The notes below the pieces were generated by a model. The model searched no databases. It was not told the DNA's origin and was given only the letters and a program-made list of their open reading frames with translations. Source: Polydactylus sextarius (lineage: Eukaryota; Chordata; Actinopteri; Polynemidae). Taken from it: a DNA stretch of 64,000 nucleotides. The stretch spans positions 18,935,001-18,999,000 of the forward strand of contig CM028906.1 of the NCBI GenBank assembly GCA_016801845.1, given 5' to 3'. Of the stretch, positions 1 to 12,100 are shown piece after piece; positions within the stretch are counted from its first letter, which is position 1; each line of letters begins with the position of its first letter. The position numbers were made by a program, and so were the translations under genes.

Positions 1-831
1 TTCTCATGTCTGCTGATGCCGCAGATTGTCCCATTGATGGCCCTTTTTTGGCAAATGGCAAAAAATGGCTTGGCTACCATAGATGCTTGCAGCTATATTT
101 ACAGAAGGTATTTTCTGCTCTATAATCATTACTACCATCTTTCTTAAGGGCCATAAACTTAAATACTGTACAAATTAAATCAATAGCAAGCTAGTTAAAT
201 GTAAGTAAAAGTAAAGCAAAGCAACTTCTATTGAAACATTTATTGCATAAATCAAATGTAAAACACTTTACAACAAACGGTGGAGACATATTTAAGCTTC
301 TTACAACACTGGTTTGTAAAATCCTGAATTTTTCCTCTGAAGCTGTTTATTTGGTACCATTACCATTAAACCATTAAAAAAAACCCACAACTATAGTGTC
401 TAGAAAAGGGAAACTTGAGCACATTACCAGTTCACGGAGAGAGGTTTTATCTGTCACGTTTTAAATATTAAACACTTCACCTGTGGATTCACTTGTTTTG
501 AAACATTTTTTTAAAAGTTTATAAATGGATCACTTGTTTCATAAAACACTACGTCCTCTTCCTGAGGTGGTCGTAACATCTAAATCAAAACCCAGGGGCT
601 TTTACTTTGAAGGTTTGCAGAACACAGTCCTAAAGCTAATTTCCCATCACTCCTTCCTCTTCTTGTTTTTTACAAAATAACAAGAAGACACACCCCTTGC
701 TTGGCCTCATCATGTGTTTTAGACCTGATACAAAATCAGGAGTGAGGTTAAAGGCCTAACTGGCTCGGTCTGGGAGGAAACTCCCCTTATTAAATAAAGA
801 GGTGGTGCATCGATGTTCGGAGGATTGGAAA
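1..831. other. 3' flank and probable 3' UTR of gtf2f2
   Basis: No coding signal is seen. On the minus strand this is downstream of the gtf2f2 stop codon. A minus-strand AATAAA (plus TTTATT at 239-244) is a reasonable polyadenylation signal and would give a 3' UTR of about 600 nt. The first 200 bases show nothing recognisable. Confidence 0.45.
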
Positions 832-3800
832 CTATTCATCAGTCTTTTCTTCGCCTTGATAATGTCGATACTCCGGCTTCAGCTCCCACGTATTCTTGTG
901 TGTCCCTTTAACGTTGTAGACGCCAATATCTCGCAGGATGTCCTTCAAGTAGCTCTGAGAGAAGAAAAAAATATGAGAAATAGGAAAAATATGAGAAAAG
1001 GAAAACAAAAAACATCTCAGGGATTTCAGGTACAAGATGTGACAAGCAGCTTTCATCAAGAATTCTGTCTGTATTATAGAAAAAGTTTTTTACAGTCTCA
1101 TAATCAAAGCTCCGTGTTGCCCTCAGGTCTTACCACAGGCTGTTTGGTGATGTCCACCAGGTCTTTGATGTTGTAGTATTGGTGCTTTTCAAAAGCAGAA
1201 AACAGCATGTCCAACACCTGCTGTTTGTCAGCTCTTGCTCTCTTGCCCTCTTCCTTCTTCTTCCTCTCGTACTCGAGCTGCAGCGAAAAGTAAACAGACA
1301 GAGCAGCGTCACATGTAGATTTACACCTCAGGGTTAAAACAGAGGCTCTGCGGGTCATTAATCTCTTAATGAATGTCATATTAATCGTCACACACAGTTA
1401 AATGTAACTGTCACACACGTCGACAAGATATATTTTGTAAGAAACATTAAAAAAAGTAGATTATTTCTTACATTGTAAGCGTGGTTGGCGACAGGTTTGT
1501 AGTTACTGGTGACGGCTTTGTCGAGCTGCTGTGACAGTCTGGCTGGTTTGGAGGACTCTTCTATTTGTAGCCTGTTAGACAAAAAAACAAAATGAAAACG
1601 GGAACATATGTATCACATAATTGAATATACGTGATCTGTAAAATAAAAAACATGTCAATTGTCTGTTTTTAAATTGAATTATTCAAATGAGGTTAATGCA
1701 CAAAAGAGGCCTTGCTGTGTATTTATATTTATACATGTTGCCACTCAGGTTAATATTAGTTTGTGTCACTACTTTAAAAACACTCACTTCTTCAGCCTCA
1801 TATAACTTTCACCAGCTGCAGGTCTGCACTCTGCTCTTTGCACTACGACTCCCTCCAGGGCGATTTTATCTGCAAAAGACACAAGTTAATTAAACTCTGA
1901 ATAAAACATTTTGAAGTCCTGATGCATTTTTAGTGCGTTTGCTTCATAAGTAATACATGAGCACAATGAAGGCAAACACTGTTAGTCAAAAATGAGATTA
2001 TGTGGGAAAAAAAGAAACAAAAATTTGCAACTTTAATCAAGGTCAGTCCAGACCTTTTCCTCAAGAACACCAAGTCAAACATTAATATCATTTTAAAATC
2101 ATTTCTGTAGTTTGTTTCACACTGTTTCTAGGTTCAAATTACAGTTTGTCTCATGTACAACTTTATTCAAAAAAGAAAATTAGCAGGTAAAAGGATAAAA
2201 ATGAATCACAAATTCTTTAACAATGCTCATTGATTAGAACAGAGTAGATCTAAACATTTAAAACAATCAGAGATTACAACCATCATGATAGGCAGCACTG
2301 TGCTCCAGTAGAGTCTCAACCCAGTCTGACCACATTTCCATCCTCCAGTCAAATTAAGAGCAGACACTTGCAATGATTTGTACAAGAAAGACGACACACG
2401 GGGTAAAAGTGGACGCTACATGAAGTCGGTTTATTTTAATAAGTGATAGACCCCCAGTGTGTCTGATTCCTGGTGGTGCAACGTTTGTCACTCACTGGCA
2501 ACACAGAGGACTCACCTGGACCTGACCCCGCCCCCGAACCTGAGCTGCTGCCATCAGATCTGTCTTCTGATTGGCCTACAGGGAGGGAGGGAGGGATGGT
2601 GAGCATGAAAGTACAAGGGTACGGGAGACGGAGGGAGGAACCACACCCAGGGTTTAGTCGCACACCAAAACGTTTGAATCACACAGAGCTGCTCGGGATT
2701 ATCAGTGACGACGAATGCACATGTGTGCGCATGAGCAAAGCAGGCATGCCCTCACAGCAAGCGAGCACACAAACCCTGAATCACCACAAATTAACTTCCA
2801 CAACTGGGCTGCACAAGCACATATGAAAATAAAAACATTTCTCTGGTTTAACATTAAACCTTTTTTCCTTTGTCACAGCTGCTTTCACCACTTAGTGATG
2901 AAAAAGCCTGAAAAAGGTTAAAAAGTGAAAATATATATAAACACCATTTCAACTGTGCAGCCCCAACACATACGTACACACTCTCACACACACACACACA
3001 GACATCATGGTGTAACTTGTAGCACAAGCTCACCAGCTCCAATTGCACCGATACGCCTACAGAGGGCAGACAAAGCTGGTGAAACTTAAACCAAACCAAA
3101 GAAACCCATGCACAAATTAAGTCAACTCCAAATTCAGAAATGATTTGAGTTGATACTGATTTATTGTATTAAATTAATTCCAAAAAGGGGCCACTGTGCC
3201 TGATCATATCCCCAATCCACTCAGGTGATTGGCAGCCAGACGATCAGACACTGAAACTAAAATTTCCTTTTGCACAAAGACAGAAACACAGATCAGACTG
3301 GATGAAGACAAATTTCCAACACACCAGCTCTCTTTTATTTTCCATCAAGTGTTCACTTGTCCATCGCGTACAACTTATTTATACTCTGTTTACAACTGTG
3401 GAGAAATTCACACTGAAGGAAAATTGCACCGAGAGCTCACAATACACCGATGCAAGCAGAGCAGGCAACAGAAGGTCTGTCCATGGAGACAGGAAGCTTT
3501 ACAGAGAAGCGAAAGATGAGCGTCTCCACCACCTGCTCACATTCAACTTACCTTTTAGCTCTAAAGCAAACAGACTGTTCATGTTACAAGAAAAACAATG
3601 AAGCGCACATGTGGCCGGGCTCAACATAAACTGACCTGACGACGTCTCAGTGAAAACAGCCAACGTCTGACCTCCAACTGACTGCATCGTGAACGGGTGC
3701 TCACGCGGCGCAGACACTGTCTTGTCATCGATGCCCTGAATCACAGTCAGCTCCTCGTTCAAAGTGAAACTCACCTGTAAAGAAACAGTTTCATTTATAT

Positions 3801-5204
3801 TTAATCTTATTACCACTGACTTGAACCTCGCATATACACACATCGTCATTTAACAGATTATTAGATTAGATTTTTTTTTGAGAAACGTGGCATATTCACC
3901 TCTTCAGATTGTAAATTATTAAGATTACAACACAGTAAGAAGGACCATACTGGGCTGGATATGTAAAAAATAGTATCTAATCATAAATATCACAAACTAG
4001 TTCACCAGTAGATTCTGAGATATACTAAGGAACCAGTTCTTACAGAATAATAATGACTAAGAGCTTCACATCACTCACCTCTGCTTTCCCTTGGTTTCCT
4101 TTCCTTGAAGATAAAAAAATAATAATAATAATTACAATGAGGAAAATTAGAATAAATTGACTGGCAACAATAGCAGGTTATTTGTAAAGTTATAACAACA
4201 AAACACCATATGTGAAACTACCTGGTTCAAATGTGATCAAATACTAATCATATCACTTATACTAAACACATATGTCATCTGTTTTTATTGATTCTCTGTT
4301 GCTTTACATACTTGCAAATTCTGAGTTTCCCAACTTCGCCTCTGCCTGACGCTTTTGCCCATTGCTGAGAGAGATATTTGGGCACCTGCAAGGAAAAAAC
4401 ATGGATGTAATAACATAACAATCAGTTAATTTGACCTGAACAAAGATCTAAAATTCATCACACCTCTTATATGAGTACTGTAAAATATATTTCTGACTAT
4501 GCATTATGTGTTACATGTGAGAGTCTCCATGTTTATTTTTGCTCCACTGTTACTACTGCTGTAACAACAGTATTTTCACAATATATAAAAATATTATATG
4601 AAATAAAACAACATACATAAACAGCGTACAGTACTAGTAGTTTTTATTTTTCCCTTTAATTACCATTATTAGCAACTTTGCACCCACACATGCCAGCTCA
4701 TATTGAGTTGTGATTATTCAAGAACTAAATTAAATTAAATGCTGTGATTGCTACATATTTATAACAATAATGTAACAACCTGTTATTTCATTATGTCCGT
4801 CTCTGTGGGGTCATGGGGATACTAACATAAATAAAGGAGCTAGTTTAACTCCATTATAAAAACTGTTTTCTATTTAAGGTGGATATTTCGCCAGTTGCTG
4901 CCAAACGCTGGACTTAAATTGATAAGAAAATTGCTCTGTATTAAACAGTAAATGTGCATTTTGTAGTAAAGACTAGTTTAAGTTAGCTAGCTAACAGTTA
5001 GCTACACACAACGCACTGTTTAATTCAGTCATAGCGGAAGATGCTAAGCTACATGCCTGTTAGCTTTAGCCATGTTTATACTGAAAACTGTGTCCATATC
5101 TTGATAAACTAGCGTTATTAACAAGTAAATATACGAACCTTTACGAGCCACACACCCGTGTTTTGTTTGGCGCCGGTTAAATCAACTTCCCCCTTTTCTG
5201 ACAT
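832..5204 (-). CDS. gtf2f2: General transcription factor IIF subunit 2 (TFIIF beta, RAP30), 9 coding exons
   Basis: TFIIF beta binds RNA polymerase II with TFIIF alpha, escorts it to the promoter and supports initiation and early elongation in the nucleus. Coding exons in gene order (plus coordinates): 5139-5204, 4312-4385, 4079-4103 (25 nt micro-exon), 3636-3774, 2516-2575 (extra exon, see separate entry), 1788-1869, 1472-1571, 1134-1277, 832-954. Phases join exactly, giving about 270 aa, or 250 aa without the extra exon; human RAP30 is 249 aa. The N-terminus (LTGAKQNTGVWLVK) and SAPREHPF/SVGGQTLAVFTE belong to the dimerisation domain. LQIEESSKPARLSQQLDK is the linker. KQQVLDMLFSAFEKHQYY and NTWELKPEYRHYQ form the C-terminal winged-helix DNA-binding domain. 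The start is the ATG at 5202-5204, matching the family N-terminus. Exon edges are inferred from consensus splice sites; 1134 is uncertain by one base. Confidence 0.95.
2516..2575 (-). other. gtf2f2: Extra in-frame 60-nt exon of gtf2f2 encoding a Ser/Gly-rich insert
   Basis: On the minus strand a strong polypyrimidine tract and AG (revcomp of 2576-2600) precede exactly 60 nt, followed by a GTGAGT donor (revcomp of 2510-2515). The flanking constitutive exons meet in phase 1. This block keeps phase and adds 20 residues including QSEDRSDGSSSGSGAGSGP between the TETSSG end of the dimerisation domain and DKIALEG. Human RAP30, as I recall it, lacks this insert. It could be constitutive or alternatively spliced; transcripts would decide. 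Confidence 0.7.
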
Positions 5205-6533
5205 GTTTTAAAATTACACTACTGGAATCTATTTCATACAACCACCAAGCGCATGCGCATCAAGAAGTATGGCGAGTCTGAAGGGCCATACTAGTTTTGT
5301 ACTTCTTAAATGCGCGAATCAATGGGCGTTTTCAGTGCTGAAAAGGACTAAATTACAATAATATTCGTACCCAGATGAGCACAAGGAAAAAAAGCCGATT
5401 TATTTGTGTTTGTTTCAAGATCCAGTAATAACAATGTTTGTAACACCACAACAGTTTTAATAATAAGCTACAAATGCATGTTTCCAATTATATATGTATC
5501 ATGTAGGCATCCTGAATTCTTTTATGAAACATTTTCTAATTAATATTACTATCTATATCATTAGTTAGAACCAACACAAAACTTAATTTAAATGACTGTT
5601 TATACATTTTAGACTTTTAAGCTTAGATTTTAGGGCTTTGAGGAAATTTAACTCAACCTGTAATATGCTTTAAAATTACTAAATAAAGATGGAGGGAAAA
5701 ATAGAATGAAAAAATAATAATAATAATAATAATAATAAACTTTAAATAACATAAAAAATGAAAGAAGTTTATTGAGTTTATGAGAGGCTGCAAAGCCATA
5801 AGTAGTGCAGGCAGCAAAACAATGCAGCCTGTACTACTTGTACAGCAATCTGTACAAAAGGATTTTACATAAAGTTAAACAAATCAATCACAGTTTGTAA
5901 CATTTGTAACAAGGTTTAAGGCTCAGAGAACATCCATGCTACTTATCTAAATGAACAAAGAACATTTCAACTAAATATATACAAACATCAAACAATAAAC
6001 ACGGGGTTGATTGAATATGAATCATTGTTTGAACTTAGGCTTGTTAAGTATTTGTCACAAATTTTGTTGTTTAAGAATAGAAAGAAATGATGTCAAATTG
6101 AAGAATATTCATTTGTGCACTTGAACAAAAAAGGATAATCTATTATTGTAGAATAAGGTGGTTTTATATTATATGATTATAATGATGCTTTGATGATAAT
6201 TTTTTACCAAATTAACTAAAATGTATGTGACTTCAACAGCATGAGCCTCAATTAAACTTTTTTCAAAATCTCAAAAGATAATTTGTATATACTGAAAAAC
6301 AACAGGTAAGAAAAATATTCGGTTTATTTTAATATATGCTTCCATATCATCTGCCTTAACAAAGTGTCTCCTGGAAAAATATAAGCTCCGCTGGCTCCTG
6401 TTTTACATCAGATTAAAACTGACAAAACAAAATTCAATTCTCTGTGTTTATCTCAAATCAGTATGTGTAGAAACAGTCCATCTTGTAAAACACTGGTCTG
6501 CACATTCAAACACGTTACATTTTGCAAAATTTG
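5205..6533. other. Intergenic: gtf2f2 promoter side and gpalpp1 3' UTR
   Basis: This AT-rich stretch has no ORF of note. The part just above 5204 should hold the gtf2f2 5' UTR and promoter; no TATA box is evident. An (AAT)n microsatellite lies at about 5711-5738. A minus-strand AATAAA (plus TTTATT 6323-6328) sits about 206 bases beyond the gpalpp1 stop and is its likely poly(A) signal. Confidence 0.45.
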
Positions 6534-8608
6534 TTACAGGAACATTCGGTCTTTGCTGTGAGAGAAACGTGTGTTCAGCTCCTGAGATTTCTTCAGCAGT
6601 CGCTGCTTCTGAGCTTCGTCGAATCGATTCACCTGCAGATCTTCGTCTCGATCGAACGGTCTCCTCTCCACCGGTTTGTCAGACTTCTCTTTTGCTTTTT
6701 CCTTTATCTTCTTCGCATGCAAACTCATCAGGGACTCAGCACGTTTGGACTCCTGCAGACAGCGAGTGGAGGGTGAAATATTAGTCTTGAGATTAATACT
6801 TTGAGATTTTTATAAAATATATTTTGCATTTGACTTTAACTATATACAGACAGACATTTAGGAAGAAAAGAAGACTTACGTTATACTTAGACACTTTCGC
6901 TGCCATATCCAGATCCTTGTGTGAAACTTGTGGGACACTGTCTTTCTCTGCTTCATCCTTTTTCTTTCCCTCCAGGCGATCCTATTAAGTCAAAAGTATA
7001 CGAATGAAATACGATATGATATGAAATACAGGCTACGAATTTTCATAATAGTTTTCAATAATATAAAGTAATTAATTACCCTGGCCTTGCGCTCCCTGTC
7101 TGCTGGTGTATCTGTCCAAACTGAACGATCTGATTTCTCTGGACCTGATCTCTTCTTGAAAGTTCGAGCTCCTAAGCCAATGTGTTGCAGTTCTGGTGGG
7201 AGCTCTGTCATCCACGACTCTCTGGTCAGAATCTCAGGAGCATCCTGTTGACACAAAAATACACACACGAAGAAAATTCAGACAGCTAAAGCTTTATAAA
7301 CCCTTAAAAAAGCAACAGATGAAACGGAAACGAAACAAAACTCCAGATGTTTTGAACTTGAACGGTGTATAAATGAGGACTCACCACTTCTGTCAGCTTC
7401 TCTTTCATCTTTCTTGCTCTGCGTTCAATGTCCAGCGCCACCGTGTTCTGTATGGGCCCTTTGGCTGGCATTGGTCCAATCACATCGTCCTCCTCTCCCT
7501 CACTGCTGGAGGGATCTGCCTGGTAACCTGGAGGCAGCGCAGGTCCAGGGAAACCTTCTCCATCATCACCATCATCATCATTGTCATGTGCGACTCTGCG
7601 AAACCCAGGAGGCAAAGCTGGTCCCAGCACCGGTGGCCTGAGGGAATACTTTGAAGTTACAGCTTCCATAATTAACCATTTACACAACTTTATCTTCTTC
7701 TCCTTCTTCACTGAAATTAATTATAAATGTATCTGCTCACCTCTCTGGTGAACTCTGTTGTTTCTTAAACCCTGGAGGGAGAGCCGGTCCAAAGAAACCA
7801 CTGTCATCTTTTTCCTCCCTGTTTAAAACACTTATATTACATTTCTGGCTGTTGAGACATTTATAAACTATAATAATTTATTAATAGTACGTTAGGTTAT
7901 AAGACACAACAATTTTTGGGTTGGTTTGTGGGAAATCATTTAACATGATACCCCCACCCCCCACTTATTTTCTTGAAAATCCAAAGAAGAGCAGATTCTC
8001 ACTTTAATTGTTGTTAAACAATTGACTAATCGTTGCAACTGTTGTCAGTGAATTTCTCAATTCCTAATGGGTCAGAAAAAGTTGAAATTCATAAATGAAT
8101 ATTTATAAATATATAACAGATTTCACATATGATGTCTGGCAGCGGTTTAATAGGTGAAAGTGTCCACTGGTGGAGTATTATCAATCTTGTATTAATTACA
8201 GCTTCTAAACCTTTTTATAACTGATGCTTTATTAGATGTTGTTAATTAATGTAACGTATATTTGATCAGTGAACCCACTGTGACGGTTTGTCTCCGGTTG
8301 TGTGTCCGGTCTTGGCTCTTTTCACCGACACCTCTTGTTCGCTTTCATCTGAGGAGCTCGACGGTTCTCCCCGTTTATATCCCGGAGGCAGAGCCGGGCC
8401 AGCGACTGTTGGGGACAGAGGGGAAACACTTAAATACCGCAGAATAAACCAACCTAACACTGGCATTAATGATCGCTGAAACATTTAAATTTAAAGTATA
8501 TGTGAATGAGTTTCTGTACTTACACCCTATGTCATTATCAGAGTCTTCATCGCTGTCTTTTCTGAACATCGGAGGTAAAGCAGGTCCGATTAATTCATTA
8601 GACGACAT
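6534..8608 (-). CDS. gpalpp1: GPALPP motifs-containing protein 1 (DUF3752 family), 7 exons
   Basis: This is a nuclear-type acidic/basic protein of poorly known function. Exons in gene order (plus coordinates): 8524-8608, 8275-8405, 7741-7814, 7385-7637, 7080-7244, 6880-6981, 6534-6752, giving about 342 aa; human GPALPP1 is about 340 aa. The signature motif recurs as IGPALPP in exon 1, AGPALPP in exon 2, FGPALPP in exon 3, and LGPALPP plus PGPALPP in exon 4, which also has the degenerate IGPMPAKGP. The C-terminal DUF3752 part includes RESWMTELPPELQHIGLG, SVWTDTPADRERKA, PFDRDEDLQVNRFDEAQ and ELNTRFSHSKDRMFL, ending at the stop at 6534. The start is taken at MSSNELIGPALPP; an ATG four codons upstream (8618-8620) is possible. 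The exon 2/3 junction is uncertain by a few bases because the apparent donor GTTCAC is weak and two acceptors are available. Confidence 0.92.
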
Positions 8609-9156
8609 ATTTACCTCCAATGGCGTATTTACTTCCTTTATATAGTTTATATTTAGGTTAGAAATCTACTCCAAACACCAGAAAAACCAAAAACATAAAG
8701 AAAAGAGTTTGACCTTTTACACCGGAAGTAAATAGAGACGATTCAGTTTTATCTGTCAAGTTACCTTGGACTAGTGTTGCTGATACAGGAAGTCAGCGAC
8801 TGTGCTGAAAGAATAAAACTAAAATGAAACAAATATTGTGAAGATTTCACTTTTGGTAGCTCTCGGTACAGTAGATTATTATGTTTATATATAATAATAT
8901 TTTGGCATTTATGCATATATTTCATTAAATGTCATGTAAATTTAAAGTTAATTAATGTAAAGCTCAGAATTGAATCATCGATCATCTTTTGTTTTGAAAT
9001 ATGCCGGAAGTTGTTTACCATGCTACGTCTTCACACCCGTGCCGACTCGTACGCACTTCAGTTTGTCAATCTCTGTATATTTTCAGGATAAATGGCCGAT
9101 TATGAATACAAATCCGACATGTTTTGAAAGAATTCGTTTAATTAAAAGGTTTTAAA
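8609..9156. promoter_or_regulatory. Shared bidirectional promoter region of gpalpp1 and ercc3
   Basis: The start codons of gpalpp1 (minus) and ercc3 (plus) are 548 bp apart and divergent, so both promoters and 5' UTRs must lie here unless further 5' exons exist. Two CCGGAAGT-like ETS motifs are visible: CACCGGAAGT near 8720 and GCCGGAAGT near 9003. These are typical of housekeeping bidirectional promoters. No TATA box was recognised. Start sites are inferred. Confidence 0.6.
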
Positions 9157-12100
9157 ATGGGTAAAAAAGATAAAGGAGACCGTGGTAAGTTGACAATGCA
9201 ACTTTTAAAAAAAAAAACTTACCTAGCTAGCTTTAAGCTAACGGTATTTGAGTGGATGTTTGAAAGATGAGGATATTTCGTTTGGAGCTAATGTTTTGAT
9301 GAAATTCACGTTTTTATACTTTATTATGTTCATTATATACTAGTGTTTAACGTTTAACCTGCTAATGCGTTGCAGGACAGGACAGGATACGTTTGTGCCC
9401 TTAGGGCTATCGTAATATATGAGACACAAATGGTGCTGATGTGGGTTTAACCTAAAATAATAAAACAATAATTCATAAACTAAGATTTAAACATAAATTG
9501 TGAAACTTTATTTGTGGGCCTCTTCTTGAAAACGTCATCTAACATTTATTTTCCGGCTACAGAGAAGAAAAGAGACTATAAAAAGCGTGCCTACGAGGAG
9601 GATGATGATGAAGAGGAGACGGTGGGCAGCGAGTCTCAGGAGGCCATACCTGCTGCTGCAGGGAAACAGGTGGATGAGTCCAGTACGAAACTGGACGAGT
9701 ATGGAGCCAAAGATTATCGTGCTCAGATGCTGCTGAAGAATGACCACTCTTCACGTCCTCTCTGGGTGGTAAGACGTTATTAACTAGTCCTGTTAATGTC
9801 CAGTGTTTTAAAAGATGTTTCACTGTCTTCTTTCTATCTCTAAGGCTCCAGATGGACACATCTTTCTGGAAGCTTTCTCTCCAGTGTATAAATACGCCCA
9901 GGATTTCTTGGTAGCCATAGCGGAACCAGTGTGCAGGCCAAACCACATCCACGAGTACAAACTGACGGCGTATTCTCTGTACGCTGCGGTCAGCGTGGGG
10001 CTTCAGACGTCTGACATTGTGGAGTATCTGCAGAAACTCAGCAAGACGTCTGTACCTGATGGCATCGTGCAGTTTATTAAGGTCTGAAGAAAAGGGAGCA
10101 AAATTTCTAAAGGCACTTCTCTTTCTAATAATTACACTTCTGCTTTTAATCCATCAGCTCTGCACGGTGAGCTACGGCAAAGTGAAGCTGGTGCTCAAGC
10201 ACAACAGGTAAAATCACTTTAACAGCCATTTCTTCTGTCTTTGAATTATGAATCATTTCTCATAAACTGTGCCTTCTGTGTACCTGCAGGTATTTTGTGG
10301 AAAGCGCCTTCCCTGATGTGATCCAGCGTCTCCTGCAGGACAACGTGATCCGTGAATGTCGTCTCCGTACAGCAGATGGAGCCAACACTGAGCTTATAAC
10401 TGAAGTCATCCACAGCAAGTCAGCGGTAAACCACACAGACTTTTGTCACTCACACACAAACATATAAAATAATTAATTTTTTTAAAATTTTAATTTTACT
10501 TTACTACTCCTAAACACTCTAAAATATATTTGTTATCCTGGTTGTGCAAACAGCTTATGTCCCTCTTTTCGTTTCTGTACATCAGATTTCCAAGACAGTT
10601 CAGGATAATGGAGGTACGTCAACTTCACAGCAGCCAAGTGAAGGACAAACATTAAATCAGCAGGTTCCTGACGACATCTTCAGCTACTATGAGCAGATGG
10701 ATAAAGAGGAAGAGGAGGAGGAAGAGACTCAGACTGTATCTTTTGAGATTCGTCAGGTACAGTTGTTACTGTTTTATGATTTGTAATTACTGAACTAAAT
10801 TATGCAAAGCAAGTGTGTTTGAAAGATGATATTACTTACAAAAGATTCCTTTGATTCCTGATGTGATGCAGGAGATGATTGAAGAACTGCAGAAGCGTTG
10901 TATTCAGCTGGAGTACCCCCTCCTGGCAGAATATGATTTTCGCAATGACACAGTCAACCCTGACATCAACATTGACCTGAAGCCCACAGCTGTGTTGCGT
11001 CCGTACCAGGAGAAGAGTCTACGCAAGATGTTTGGGAACGGACGTGCTCGTTCTGGGGTCATCGTGCTACCCTGCGGTGAGACAGCTGCTTACTGCAATC
11101 AACAACAGAACATTTAGAACAGAAATGATGCCACTAATAAAGAAATAGAGTTTTAAAATAGTAGAACTTATATACAAGTTCATTGTATTTTTTTATTTTC
11201 CCTTTGCTCTCCAGGAGCTGGTAAATCTCTGGTGGGTGTGACAGCAGCATGCACAGTTCGCAAACGCTGCCTAGTGTTGGGAAACTCCTCAGTGTCTGTG
11301 GAGCAGTGGAAGGCCCAGTTCAAGATGTGGTCTACTATCGACGACTCTCAGATCTGTCGTTTCACCTCCGATGCCAAAGACAAACCCATTGGCTGCTCGA
11401 TAGCCATCAGCACCTACTCCATGTTGGGACACACCACCAAACGCTCCTGGGAGGCTGAAAGGGTCATGGAGTGGATGAGGAGTCAGGAGTGGGGACTCAT
11501 TATCCTTGATGAGGTGCACACCATCCCTGGTGAGGCTGCTGTGGTCCCTTAGTTTACAGAAAAAGTCCATAAATGAACAAGATTAATCAACACACTAACA
11601 GATTAATTCTGTGTTTTCTCCATAGCGAGGATGTTTCGTAGAGTTCTGACCATTGTTCAGGCTCATTGCAAACTGGGTCTCACTGCCACTCTGGTCAGAG
11701 AAGACGACAAGATCGTGGACCTCAACTTTTTGATTGGACCTAAACTTTATGAGGCCAATTGGATGGAGCTGCAGAACAATGGTTATATCGCCAAAGTCCA
11801 GTGTGCAGAGGTGAGTTTTACTAGAAATAAAAATAAAATAAAAATAAATGAGCGAAACATCATATTTTCTTCACATTAAGCTGTCAAACTTGAATGATCG
11901 ATTGCTGATTATTTTTATAGTTTTTTTTTTTCTAGTCAAGTTTAGCTTAAAACTACCTAAAATGCTACAGTGTTGAAATACTGTTGTTTCTTTTATTCAG
12001 ACTTAATTTCTGTCATTACGCCACTCATAAATCTATCTGAAACACATTCTTGTGTCTATGCTGCAGGTTTGGTGTCCGATGTCGCCAGAGTTTTACAGAG

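Noticed and set aside
2473..2826. Plus-strand 117-codon ORF
   Set aside because: Antisense to the gtf2f2 extra exon and adjoining intron; no family resemblance.
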